Origin: Neodiprion pinetum
Taxonomy: Eukaryota; Arthropoda; Insecta; Hymenoptera; Diprionidae
Length of the DNA: 64,000 nucleotides
Direction: 5' to 3'
Assembly (NCBI RefSeq): GCF_021155775.2
Contig: NC_060235.2
Span: 16,083,193 to 16,147,192 of the forward strand
A program made the translations under genes and the position numbers. This document shows, one piece after another, positions 36,821 through 47,982 of this stretch (positions are counted from its first letter, which is position 1; each line of letters opens with the position of its first letter). The notes beneath the pieces were generated by a model. It saw only the letters and a program-made list of their open reading frames with translations. It made no database searches and was not told the DNA's origin.

Positions 36821-39454
36821 AAGAGAGAAGAAAGGAATTGGTTGGAAATCATTGAAACGGCGCCAGGACGTTTGATTCCCTGCAATCCGTTCTCGGCACA
36901 CACCGGCGCGGCGTTCAAAGTCATTCTTATACATGTAATACATCAATTACACTTATGACTGCTTCCCGGTTGGTTCTTTATCGGATTCGATTGTTTCCTA
37001 CGATCGGCCTTCTGCTATCGCTGTTACAGTTCGCTAATTAGACTGCAGATTTTTATTTGGATCTTTGGTTGCTTTTATTATTATTATCATCGTTCTTTCG
37101 CGCCCAACTTTCTATTCCATAACTTGCAATTACCTGTCACCGCATGTATCCCGGTAAGAGAGTCACCGTAATGTTATACCGGATCAATTCAACTTCTTTT
37201 TCGCATGCAGAAACTCCTGACCTATCCCACTGCAACCAAAGTTCGCTGTGAGTTTGCAAAAGGTTGAGAATCGATCGTGCTATTTCACACCGCATCGATT
37301 CGGTATTGGATCCAATTCATCGTATTATTCCCCGACTGCTTAAGACATTTTTCTTTATCTTCCGTTTATCGAAGTTAGAAATGCGGAAGAAGACATAAAC
37401 ATGTCTTTATTTTATTAGAAATCCATCGTAATTACGGGCTTGTACTTATTTTGGATAACAAATAACGATTGTCTGGGATTTTAGTGGAACAAAACAGATC
37501 CGGTGAACCAAGCTCTTGTTCAGGCATGGATCAATTGCCTTGAATTATTACACCCCGATGTGCGGCACGACCAGCCGACAATCGGTGGACCCGGACCTGA
37601 TCTTACCTGCCGACGAATGAAACAAAGCGGCCATTAATCATATGAATTTATATTTGTATGTATGTATATATAATCTCTACACACATTTTGCAGATTGAAT
37701 AATTTCATTTATCCAGATCGCGGCCTGATACTTTCAACTCCAAATTCCTCGTCCTTAATTAAACGCATAAATTTCACTTTCACAGTAAAGATTGTGCACT
37801 ACACAATACGATCATCGTGAATGATGCCGCAATTAGTAGCGTCGAGACGAATAGTTGCGGGTGAATTCCCCGTGGATGTATGGATGTATACATTTAAAAT
37901 CATATCGGGTGGGACCTCTGATCTACCAAAAACCGCTGCGAAATTGCAGGCAGTGAGAGGCGCCTGCTCGACGACGACCTATTTCCAGAATACTTGTTCC
38001 AAAACCGGAAGTCATAACAATAAGCCTCGAAGGAACACGAAACGCGACGACAATGTCTGTCACGAAGATTTCGAGTACGGACGAGAGATTGGCGTTTTAA
38101 AATCCTCGACTGGCGGCGATCTCTCGCGGCACTCTAATATAATGGCTTAGACTCCGGCGACAACTTGTCACGCTTTTACTAAACGTCGTCACGATTTAAA
38201 ATCGTATGGACAACCCGCGGCTCATATATTTTAAGCAGGTTGATAGATAGGCGTAACATGCATAAAGCGCGGACGGAAGGATTGATCGTTTAGTCATTCG
38301 TGATAACGTCTCTTGATTTTTAAAATTTAGCAACAATAGTCTGCAATCTACTGTACAAAAACACCTTTTCAAAGATCTCAGAACGCGGTTACACAATACG
38401 GTAATTTACTTCGTGTGTACGAGCGATCCAATTAATAAGGTACCTAACCGAGTGAATGTTAGCGAAGCTATTTTTAAAATGAAAGAGGAGGACCTGTAAG
38501 CAGGTGACCCTCGTACTGTCCGCGGGGCAAGGACTTGCCGGGATCATGAGATTAACAGTACAATCGGAGTAAGCGATATTACACACAGGCATGCGTGTTA
38601 CGCTCATGTCGACATTGCCACATCAGAGGAGAGGAGATTCACCATCCTCAAGCAAAAACCGAGATCACCCGTCATACTAATCACACGAATTGGTCACGAA
38701 CGTATTGCCAAATCCGTATCAGAGGCTGCGGTGACATCACGTCGCAGCAGGGAAGTCACTTATATTCCAAACCCGAGGAAAAAGGATGTCCTCCCGAGAC
38801 ATGAATCTCGTTTCGGTCAAAGGTGCACCAATCCCTGAGGTAAGTGTACCGGTTATTGACTCTGTCCCAATTATTCACCTTTTTTCGTTCTGTCTGTTTG
38901 ATCCTTAGTTCTGAAATTAGAAAAAATAAATTTGTAGCGTCTAACCCTCTAGTAATTGGTTTTAGTCATCGAGAAATCACAATTTTTGCTGTCAATTTAT
39001 AATTTTGGAAAATAAAAGGGTCTAAACGTGTCAGTCACTGGTAGACTTACCTTGTACAGGACCTTTCCCGGCGTCCTCCGAATCGCCAGTTGAATTCGAA
39101 AAACTAAGCTACGTATATTTCGCAAATTATATATACGTATGTTGCTGTAATCTCGAGGATCATTGAAATTCTGAGGAATCAAATAAACGAAGAAACGGTG
39201 AGCTTAGGCTTCTATGCGCCTATAAGTATGACGTATCAGTGATTTGATTCATGGCCAACAAAATGTATTCCCAGCTTACTCGCACTACTGGTGTTGGCTG
39301 TCCTTTTATGGTCATTATTATAATCGTCGACAAGTACCCGTGAAATAGTGATTTTTATCATACGATTAAAAAGCCTCCTCACGACTCTCCGACAAAATTC
39401 TCTTAATCAGTGTCGGTCAAAGGAGGCATTTACTGTTTATACAACAGCTTTGGT

Positions 39455-39935
39455 TAGGGCCGGATTTAAAGGTGTGGAGGCCCTAGGGCGACACAAAAGT
39501 GGGAGACCCCTAATTATTTTTCAAACAAGATACACTATTTTCATGTTTACAGTGTTTCAATACTTTATTGCGAGACAAATACAATACTGTGAACGAACAT
39601 ATGTAAATATCGTAAAATACAATAAACGAACCAAATTAAATTACATCGTTGGGTGAAAGGAATTTGGTGACCTTTTTTCGAACGAAAAATCACTAATCGT
39701 TTCATGAAATAAAAAAAAAAAAAAACTTCACCGTCACAAAGCTTCCTCCATGAGGAAGCAACAATAATGCCTCACGAAAGAGGGAGAACTTTCTTCTTGT
39801 CAGAAGAGTGATTATTTCACATTTTGCACACCATTTGTAAGCAAATTTCACCTAAAAATTTGAATTGCGGAGGCCCCTCTCTTGTAGAGGTCCCGAAGTT
39901 TCAGCCCCTGTTGCCCTCCCCTAAATTCGGCCCTG
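39455..39935. mobile_element. Nonautonomous hAT-like element
   Basis: The ends are TAGGGCCGGATTTAAAGG and, in complement, CAGGGCCGAATTTAGGGG, typical hAT-style terminal inverted repeats. The flanks are gctttggt and gatttggt, an 8-bp target duplication matching at 7 of 8 positions, as expected for hAT. The 481-bp interior has G/C-rich segments mirrored near both ends (GGAGGCCCTAG and GGAGGCCCCTC) and no transposase. Confidence 0.65.
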
Positions 39936-40148
39936 GATTTGGTCGATGCACTTTAAAGAGCAACGACTAAAAGTTGAAATAAAAGGAGAACCTGCTTCCC
40001 TCGCGTAAGCGAAGTAGCCGTGTGCATGCCCCGCGAAAAGGGGATTCTGGCAACTTTCGATGATCTCAATAATCGATACGCATATACGTACGTTTTAAAA
40101 TCGCAGACTGCTGCTGCTGAAGCCACGGTCCAGTTTGTGACCGTATTT

Positions 40149-40226
40149 TTATTCGTCGTTTTTTTTCTCTTCACTTTCTTCGGTCTCTTTCGATAGTTTG
40201 GCAACCGCATTCTTTCGCTTCGGCAT
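40149..40226 (-). other. Tiny Lys/Glu-rich ORF, possible small protein or first exon
   Basis: A 25-codon frame starts MPKRKNAVAKLSKETEE and ends in a Lys/Asp/Glu-rich run. The start has a good context (GCCATGC). The composition recalls nucleosome-binding HMGN-type N-termini, but it is far too short to assign. A GTGAAG within it could be a donor, making this a first exon. It may equally be chance. Confidence 0.15.
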
Positions 40227-41417
40227 GGCGCCCGCCGTTTGATTTATTTTATTTTTACAATTATTTGCCGTATGTCTTATATACCTAACAATTATAATCG
40301 TGCGTGGGTGATAGTGGGATTGATATTTGAGGATTTTTCATTATCATTGTGCCGTACATCTACTTATAATCACGTGCCTTTACACGATTTGTACAAGAAC
40401 AAACAAACAAAAAAAAAATAAAAAATATGTAGCTGAATAAACACACGCCGAATGAATAAATACTTTTTGAAATATCGTATTTTGTTTTTCATTTAACTGT
40501 AGATAGGTTCTATGTATAGTTAAGAATAGCATAAATTTTCAAATAGCATCTTCGACGGTTTGTAAAATTAATTTCTATAATTGACCAAACGAGGTCAAGT
40601 TTTTTTTTTGCTACCAATAACATTGCCAAATATCCCACATCACGAACCGGAACAATACGGAGTTTATTACTTCGACAATAGTATTTTAACCCAACAATCT
40701 TGAGGCAAAAAATTCACCTTTCAATTTCACATACAACAACATGACGTAAACTCGGATATATTTTTTTTCTTCTTATATACGATCGCGGCGTGCCTTCATT
40801 CTTTACACAGGCATGCTGAAGCGTTGCTGCGATGAGATCATTTGAGAATTTAGAATAAATAAGCGAAGAAGCATGCGAAAATAAAAAAACATAAAATCAC
40901 AATTTCGCAAGAGAGTTAAATGAATTTGTTCCGCGGGAGAAAAGATAGATCTCAAGTTAATTCGATTTTAAACGCTGCATGTACTGCAGGCATGTACTGG
41001 CAGCATATATGTGCAACGTATAGATGTCCTCGCATCTGCGGAGAACTGTCGCCGATTTCGTCAAAATGGACAAAAAGTTTGGCCCCCGAATTCGGTGGTC
41101 CTACTGTCGGTGTTCCTGTGTAACACCCAACGAGCCGACTCTCAACGAGAGATTTTAAAAAAACATTCACTCGTTTGTAGTGGGCAGTTAAGGTTGTCCT
41201 TATGAGTATCCGGAGCCCATCATTTCGGAGCCAGTTCGCCTCCGCCGACTGAATCGAAAGGACCACCATTTTTTTTTTTTTGCTCGGTCCAAATTTTTCG
41301 GCCCCAGCAAGTTTCGCTCGTTCAATTTTGCAGTATTCGATATCCGATCACCCGTCGAATGTTAGCGATCGACAACCGCATCCACCGAAAATAAGAAGCG
41401 AGAGTTTACTCCACAAT

Positions 41418-41426
41418 TTTATAAAT
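41418..41426 (+). promoter_or_regulatory. Candidate TATA box of the chitin-binding protein gene
   Basis: TTTATAAAT lies about 120 bases before the start codon at 41545. Cuticle genes often have TATA promoters. The start site would fall near 41450. Confidence 0.45.
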
Positions 41427-41544
41427 AACACAACGTCATTATTTCATCTTAGTGAAGTGATCGCTTAGTTTGTATACAAGACACCTCATTCTGCTACCCT
41501 AAATTTATTTTCTACTTTTTTTTTCTCATCAAAACTTTGCCAAA

Positions 41545-44514
41545 ATGACGCAGACAATTTTCATTCTCTTCGCTGGTAAGTGCAACTGCAATTTTTTTCA
41601 TCACTTTTTTTCCATCACCTGTATCATCGATAATTCCTAAGTGTATACAAGCACATATATAGATTGTTTAGATCATTTATCTTCTTGTACGTTACGCTAA
41701 TACAATGTGAAATAATGTCTGGCTGGAAATTTTCGTGCAGGTTGAGCGATGAATTACTGGTTGGTATTAGAAATAATTTGATCGTTTATTCGGTGTGTAT
41801 CTTGTCACCTCGTTGTATAATCGGGCGCCGACCGACCGAGGCTCGTTTATTCAGCCTCCGGGCACTAATTTGATTAATATGTGTATGCGAAATAGCCCCT
41901 CAACGTGAAACCGAGCCAATTGTTGCACTCGCGTGCCGCACGCTTCAATGGCCCAGGTGCACGAATTGCACGCGCAATTGTCCATTGAAACGATCGCTAC
42001 GTAATGTTCTTCCCGTAAAATTTTTCAACCTTTCACTTCAAGCGTGCGTTCGATTTTCTTAAATATTCAAATTTCGAACGCGCACGGCGGATTCGGAAAT
42101 CGCCGCGATTAGCACATATAATGAAAACATCTGACCGAATGACTTTGTTAGGAAACATATGGAAAGATTGTTCGAATACTTGAGACGATAACGCGTTGTA
42201 TTTATTTCTAATGTTAAACACGCCATCGACGAGGAATAGCCTGGCGTCAATAAATGTGTATTTCAATGCCAGTTGTTGAACTCTTGAAAGTAATTAAAAT
42301 ATTCGACGGCGAGTGATGAAAAAGGAATCTAACAAATTGGGCGGGGAGCGTGTGCAGATCGTTTGCCGCGAACTGTACACAGCTTGTCCGTGAACGAGGC
42401 GAAAGTCCTTCAAAGAGGATAGATTTATGGGAATTGAACGCAAATGCAAAGTATACGTATTAATTAATTGCTGGCTATATTGAGTATAACAGAGTTGCTT
42501 TGCTAAGTTAGGAATATTAATTACCCAGCTTCAGATCTTCCCACTTTGGTCTAGTATGTGGATATAAACATCTGTTTTACAATCAGCGGTCTTTCCAACA
42601 GCCAAGGTTAATTGACCAAGGCTCTATCGGGCTTAGACACTTTCGTAAAGCTATTCCTTGAGTCCAGCATGTATTGAAGAGAAAAATTGAAGGCTTTGCG
42701 ATCTATTCGATATTAGACGTGTGTACATAGATGACGCGCTAATATATAACGCGCCCTACCATGCTTACGTGGTGTGTTTACACATTTTCGGTATCAGGGT
42801 TCGTACACTTTTTAGAATCTGAAATTCCCTGATTTGTCCAGGTATTCCACCGTGAAAATAGAATTTTTCCAGTAACCTTTCATGAAATATACCACTGATT
42901 AGTGATAATTTTTTTACACATTAATACTAATAACTACCAACATTCAATATTACCTAGTAACTGTCTAACTGTCTGACTATCAATTTACAAACAACAGCCC
43001 GCGATTTTTCGTAAGAAAAAAACGAAAGAAGGTTTTGTATTAAGTAATATACATAAAATGTATGAAGTGGTGCGGTGAAAGAAAAGTTGAAGTGCAATTT
43101 TTTCTTAGATCTATATTACTTTGTATAAGAAAGAGTTTATTTCTTCAACAGACTCAAAATTTCAGTTTTATTTTCGAAATTCCTTTACTTTTCCCTGCTG
43201 TAAGGAATTCCCTGATTTATCCCTGTTTTTTAGGTTTTCCCAGTGAGTACGAACCCCGGGTATACAGTTTTCGCACGAACACGATAATTCCAAATTTTCA
43301 CACCATTCTCCCACCGCGCACCGGGTTATTTCCGTGAGGCGCCCCATGGGGATCCCTAATTATAGGCAAATCAGGGTACATATCCACTCTGAGCAGCTCC
43401 GAGTTTCAATGCTAACAAAAGAGCATCGGAGCTGCCCAGGGTGGATATGTACCCTGATTTGCCTGTAACTAGGAGGCTCTAAGAGGCACATCGCGGACAT
43501 AACCCGATATAATTAGACTGCGAGTTTGGAAAAGTTGCAACACGAGGTGGGCAAAATGGATCCCAGCGGGCGTAATGGGCTCTACTATACAATGAAATGG
43601 GATTTCAAAAAGTGCCGATAACGCTTGAAATGTATTTTTAGGCCAAAGACAAGAAAACTGCGTTGTCGAAATTGGTCTAATGTTATTCCCTCATTAATGG
43701 GCCCATTTTGCCAGTCTTTCCCCAGTCTTGCACCTGCTCGAATAATTCCAACGAACGTCTCGACGGTTCCTTACAGCTTCCCTCGTCGCTGTGGTGACCT
43801 GCGGTCATTTCTACAACGCCGACGGGACGCCGTACGACGCTTATCACAACCTGCATCTGATTCACGATCCACCGCTCTACCCGACTTATCGCGAGGTCCC
43901 CAACACCGGATTCACGTGCTCCGGCCTGGGGGACCAATTGTGGGCGGACACCGCGGCTCAGTGTCAGGTCAGTAAGTCCTCGCTGGTGGATTTTCCGGAT
44001 ACAAGAGGGCGGCGAATCGCGAAGCGTATATCCTCGCTGATTAGATTTTGCTGCGCGACATGCGGGCACGTTTTTGACGCGTGCGCTCGGCTGCACGTAT
44101 GTTGTACATACATACATTACGTCACATCCCGCACGTGTCCTAGCGGTCAAGTTATTAAACTGTCAGAGGCAAACTTGTAATGGGATCCGACTGACGTCGC
44201 CGCTGTCCGATCAGATCATGAAGGAAAGCTTGTCTCGGCACGCGTGAATTACAAATGCGCGGGATGCGCTTATTAACATGATTCAATCGCCACCTAATTC
44301 TTACACTGTATACTCTATGACATAGGTATATAAGACGAGATTCCGACGTTTCGGAGTGGTGAAATTTCTCGTATTTCAGGCCTATCATCTCTGCCAGGGC
44401 GAGCAACTCGTATCGAGCCATCTCTGCGTCAACGGGACTCTGTTCAATCAGCAATTTCAAGTCTGCGACCAGTTCTACAACGTCCGGTGTGGCAGCCCCT
44501 ATGAAGACCTGTAG
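41545..44514 (+). CDS. Secreted single peritrophin-A domain chitin-binding protein (CPAP1-like)
   Basis: Three exons, 41545-41575, 43777-43967 and 44380-44514, join in phase (1, then 0) to 118 aa. Residues 1-20 are a signal peptide interrupted after ten codons by a 2.2 kb intron, an arrangement common in cuticle genes. A Tyr/His/Pro-rich linker follows. One ChtBD2 domain spans residues 56-111 with cysteines at 58, 73, 79, 90, 103 and 111 (spacing 14-5-10-12-7), matching the peritrophin-A consensus with its aromatic residues. Such proteins bind chitin in cuticle or peritrophic matrix. The single domain points to CPAP1-like proteins, although this one is shorter than many. It lies downstream of Cht2 on the same strand. 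AATAAA at 44970 may mark the end. Confidence 0.9.
41576..43776 (+). other. First intron of the chitin-binding gene
   Basis: No coding exon is seen in these 2.2 kb. A strong hairpin (43356-43470) is the only structured feature. Confidence 0.55.
43356..43470. repeat. Hairpin-forming inverted repeat
   Basis: The left arm at about 43356-43402 (CTAATTATAGGCAAATCAGG, then GTACATATCCAC and GAGCAGCTCCGA) is the complement of about 43423-43470 with four or five mismatches. The loop is about 20 bases. It resembles a very small MITE or a foldback. Confidence 0.7.
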
Positions 44515-45545
44515 GAAAGTGGAAATGAGCGCGTAGATAATTCCAGAGAGGTTCGTAACGGTGGCTGGAGTCTACCTACTCTGACGACGACGACGGCACC
44601 CTCCCTCGTCACCTGCGTGAATTTTACTACAAAACAATATTAAAAGATCACCCGCCACACACTTATACATATTGTGTCCTATCGCACGCGACGTTAATTA
44701 TACCTATAATATGCTACACCCATTATTCCTCCGTCAATTACGAATTATATCTATATATATATATATATATACCTATGTATACATACCCATGCATAAGTAT
44801 ATCGTGTATTATAATGTAAAGCTTTTCCATTGGCACGAATATTCTACGATTATATTCTTCTGTGTATCGTATACCATACGGAGATGAAATAGTCAGCCTA
44901 ATAATATTATAAATGTTTTACTATACTTATTGTGATTTTAATGAATTATATATTTAATATTTATTTAAGAATAAAATATATTCCAGTTGTTCCTCCTAAC
45001 GTACATTTTTTGCAGATTGTATCTACTTATATCAATCATTTATATATATTCGTTACCCGGAAATTATGCGGAACATATTACAGGTAGGGTGACTGCATTC
45101 TCGTAAGGTGATGGAATTTTTATTTGCCCTTGAATCAGCTATATGTTGGCTAGGTATTTTGCCTGTGCTCTTATACAATGAATAAATCAGGGTAGAGTTT
45201 GGTTCTGCATATATCGGAACAATCGAGCCGAGTGCAGATTTTAAATCCGGAAATCCTACCGTTTGTCGCATGGATATGAAAAGCGTATATTGGTCGCAGT
45301 CACGTGGTTAAGTAGAACACGTTTGATATTAATTCTAGCGATTATCTTTGCGAAGCAAGGATTAACAGGGCACGTCTCGACGCTTGACATGTTGATAAAG
45401 GCAAAGCGACGCGGCGACGCCGCGCCTCGAGGACCAAAGACCACGCTGCAAGGTCCTTGCTCCAGGCCAACAGGGGAGATGCAATGGACTTGATGAAAAG
45501 AAATCGTGCCGCACACGTCGCAGGGCGTGTCTTTCGATGACTCGG

Positions 45546-45553
45546 TATATAAG
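45546..45553 (+). promoter_or_regulatory. Candidate TATA box for the CPCFC gene
   Basis: TATATAAG lies about 400 bases upstream of the coding region. If it is used, the 5' UTR or a small first exon would have to cross the opposite-strand tRNA-Lys, so its assignment is uncertain. Confidence 0.3.
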
Positions 45554-45742
45554 CAGTGCAGGGTGCGAAATTACCGCATCCTGCAGCCACGCGTAATAGT
45601 CCGTTGCGCCGTCGACCACGCTCTCATAAATCCGCTGCTGCAACGTTATTCGGGATCGAATCGTGGTTGAAAGAATAGTGAGTTACGCACGGATAAAAAA
45701 ATAGGGAAGTTATCGAAAAAAAGAGGATCTCTAGTGGATTTC

Positions 45743-45748
45743 AAAAAA
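45743..45748 (-). terminator. Pol III terminator of tRNA-Lys
   Basis: Six T on the minus strand (plus-strand AAAAAA) begin five bases after the tRNA 3' end. Confidence 0.75.
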
Positions 45749-45752
45749 GTAA

Positions 45753-45825
45753 CGCCCGAACAGGGACTTGAACCCTGGACCCTCAGATTAAAAGTCTGAT
45801 GCTCTACCGACTGAGCTATCCGGGC
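45753..45825 (-). tRNA. tRNA-Lys (anticodon TTT)
   Basis: A 73-nt cloverleaf starting GCCCGGATAGCTCAGTCGG. The acceptor stem GCCCGGA pairs with TTCGGGC and the discriminator is G. The A box (TAGCTCAGTCGG) and B box (GTTCAAGTCC) are intact. The anticodon loop CTTTTAA carries TTT at plus 45790-45792. There is no intron, and CCA is not encoded, as usual in eukaryotes. A T6 terminator follows. It appears functional. Confidence 0.95.
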
Positions 45826-46171
45826 CATTGAATAATATATTGTTTAGGAAACAAACAAGGTGAAGACGGCCGGATTAGACGCTACGCGACTACCCTCTAC
45901 TTGCTACTCTCGTCCGTTGATAAACGAACGCTAATCGTGCATGTATTTGTTTTTGCAGCTAGCCGGCACGCTGCTCACCTATGTGGCGACTCTGGTTTGC
46001 GGCTAGTATCCCGCGGGTCTTGACCTTCACAAGTGTTCGAATTACCCAAGCTGCGATAACGCGGCGCTAAACGAGGGTCGAGTCATCGTCACGAAGGACT
46101 CCTGGAACTCATGGAATTCCTGGGGCGGCAGCCCGGAACAACACGCTTCGGAGGTACTGGTAAACTTGTAG

Positions 46172-46615
46172 TCCAGTCTGAATGTACATTTGAAATTGGA
46201 ATTTTCTGATACCACAATTTTATTTTTCTATTCTTAAGGGAGGTCATTGGTAGTTTAAACCCAGAATTCGGAATAAATTCTACAGTAGCTTCGGCTGCCA
46301 TCTTGAATTTAAGGGACAATTTCGTTTTGTCATATATCTCGCCTGTTTTAAAAACTTACTAAAAATGGTTAAGTTTAAAGTTGTAAGAAATTCCATTCTC
46401 GACAACTTTGATGATAACAACTTTTTGTCCACGACCGATATTTTCTGATATTTTAAGGTGGCGACCGAAGCTGCTTATACAGAATTTGGTAAAAATTCTG
46501 GATTTAGATTACCGATGACCCTGCCGCCCCTACGATTAGAAAAAGAAAATAGTAATATAAAAAAATTTCAATTTGTGGTGGTTTTTCTTGGTATATTCCG
46601 TCTGGACTATACGGA
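46172..46615. repeat. Foldback element filling the CPCFC intron
   Basis: The left arm (about 46172-46320, GTAGTCCAGTCTGAAT...GCTTCGGCTGCCATCTTGAA) is mirrored by about 46455-46615 (TTAAGGTGGCGACCGAAGC...TCCGTCTGGACTATAC). The arms are about 150 bp at perhaps 70-75% identity around a 130-bp centre. It occupies most of the intron between the first and second cuticular motifs. Confidence 0.6.
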
Positions 46616-46804
46616 TTTCGGTGTCTGGACGATTTCCCGCAAAATTTAAGGAAAGACGTAAGGCGTACAGTCCGCATTTTACAGTCAGCGCCTGCATCCG
46701 CCGAAGTCGCGACGCGGTATCCGGCCGGGGTGAATCCTCGGAGCTGCCCAAACTACCCAAATTGCGACAACGCGGCTCTGCACGCGGGAGCGACTCTGAT
46801 GGGC

Positions 46805-46852
46805 GGTGCAACCACTGATCTGTGTGTAATATAGAGATCAGTGGGTGCAACC
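46805..46852. repeat. 39-bp palindromic insertion with 9-bp direct repeat
   Basis: GGTGCAACC at 46805-46813 is repeated at 46844-46852. Between them, 30 bases begin ACTGATCT and end AGATCAGTG, a small perfect inverted repeat. The insertion is 39 bp, so the frame is kept, but it brings in TAG at 46832-46834. Without it the coding frame reads GGATSPGVSLGSKEDG. Confidence 0.7.
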
Positions 46853-46987
46853 AGCCCGGGCGTATCGTTGGGGTCCAAAGAGGACGGTGAACCCACTTGG
46901 AACATCCCGTCGGACAGAAATTCGCCGCGATTATACCCAGCTGACGTGAACGCCGAAAGGTGTCTGAATTACCCGTACTGCTTATAA

Positions 46988-47982
46988 GTGCTATAATTCG
47001 CATATTTAAACACATCTTTCATCCTGCATACTCTACAACTTCTGGTTTAAACTCAATGACAATGTATGTTACTGTTACGAACATTGTGTATACACTGCCT
47101 TGATCGTTATAGGTATGTTTAATAAAACTCGAGCAATATTATCTGGAAAAATATGAAAGCTGGTTTCGAAGAATTTGCATTGTCATTCCGACACGATATT
47201 CTCCTCGTGTATCAAGTCTTGAGTGAATTAGTTGTTTCGCCTTTGCTATGCCGTTTTTACGACAAATTCTGAATATGGTTAAGCTAGGCACTGTGAATGT
47301 GAGCACTATTTATATCCCGGTATATTTTGACTATTAGTTTCGTTTGGATATAATAAATTAACAATTATTACACGATTATTCATTAAGTGAGAAAATTCGT
47401 TACACGCCGTCGAGTTTTAATAATATGGCAACTCGATTGTTCGTCAATTCTTTAACGAACTTTGAATGTGACGTCATAAATCTCGCTTAAATACTGACAT
47501 CGATACTATCGAATAGAAACAATGCACACATCATGCACACATCAATATCCAACCATACTGAAGCAGCTACCAGTGCTGGCAGCAATCACGTGAACTTTTC
47601 ATTGCTATTCTAAGACCCTAGGGAGTTTTTTGAGCTCGCAGCTTGAATCTTAAGTCCTAGGCCCGTACCGTAAAAGTACAGTCTCAAGAGGGCGCCAACA
47701 CTGCAGGCTGCTTCTGCTGCCGGTTGACACAAGATGGAGGCTGACGGTGTAGATGGAGACTGCCGGTGCCTGTTAGTGTTTCGTCAATCTCTTCTTTCAA
47801 CCGTTTCTTGATATTTAAGTAATGAATTGTTAATCAGTTCTCTGCCAAAACCGATACAGTTGAAGAATATGTGCGTGATTTAATCCTGAATATAATTCAA
47901 GGTACAAAATTTTCAATTGCAATTACACGGATCACGCATTAACGTTTATTGATATAACGTGTCCGCATCATACACGTTACAG
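46988..47982. other. Spacer upstream of the hAT relic
   Basis: No gene is recognised. A segment near 47680-47820 is GC-richer and contains CAAGATGGAGGCTGACGG with a 25-codon frame, which could be a 5' UTR exon of the downstream glucose-6-phosphatase gene or of an unknown gene. Confidence 0.35.

Larger units (their letters stand above)
32742..41544. other. Gene-poor spacer between Cht2 and the chitin-binding gene
   Basis: This holds the Cht2 3' UTR, a (TA)n tract near 33828-33840, a purine-then-pyrimidine degenerate repeat at about 35455-35740, the long inverted repeat at 36161-36820, an orphan exon-like segment with a strong donor at 38840, the hAT-like element at 39455-39935 and a tiny minus-strand ORF at 40149-40226. 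No gene can be assigned. Confidence 0.5.
44515..45752. other. Spacer downstream of the chitin-binding gene
   Basis: This has an AT-rich 3' UTR with a (TA)n tract near 44753-44772, then an unassigned segment with TATATAAG at 45546-45553, the likely promoter of the CPCFC gene. No coding region is recognised. Confidence 0.5.
45941..46987 (+). pseudogene. CPCFC cuticular protein gene with two in-frame stops
   Basis: Three copies of the CPCFC signature share one reading frame: YPAGLDLHKCSNYPSCDNAA (Cys at 46034 and 46052), YPAGVNPRSCPNYPNCDNAA (Cys at 46745 and 46763) and YPADVNAERCLNYPYCL (Cys at 46961 and 46979, stop TAA 46985). Each is a C-x5-C, and the last sits at the C-terminus as the family expects. 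A signal-peptide-like stretch LAGTLLTYVATLVCG (45959-46003) precedes. An in-frame ATG is at 45941, but TTTTTGCAG just before 45959 may instead be an acceptor. An intron of about 525 bp (donor 46160 gtaaac or 46154; acceptor ..tttacag ending 46684) joins in phase 0. TAG at 46004-46006 falls exactly between signal peptide and mature protein, and TAG at 46832 lies inside a 39-bp insertion. It is probably a recent pseudogene; readthrough or use of ..ggctag as an acceptor are alternatives. Confidence 0.7.

Noticed and set aside
43683..44150. 155-codon minus-strand ORF
   Set aside because: Antisense shadow of chitin-binding exon 43777-43967 and its flank.
46536..47015. 159-codon minus-strand ORF
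   Set aside because: Antisense to the CPCFC second coding exon and the foldback arm. The plus-strand CPCFC motifs explain the open frame.
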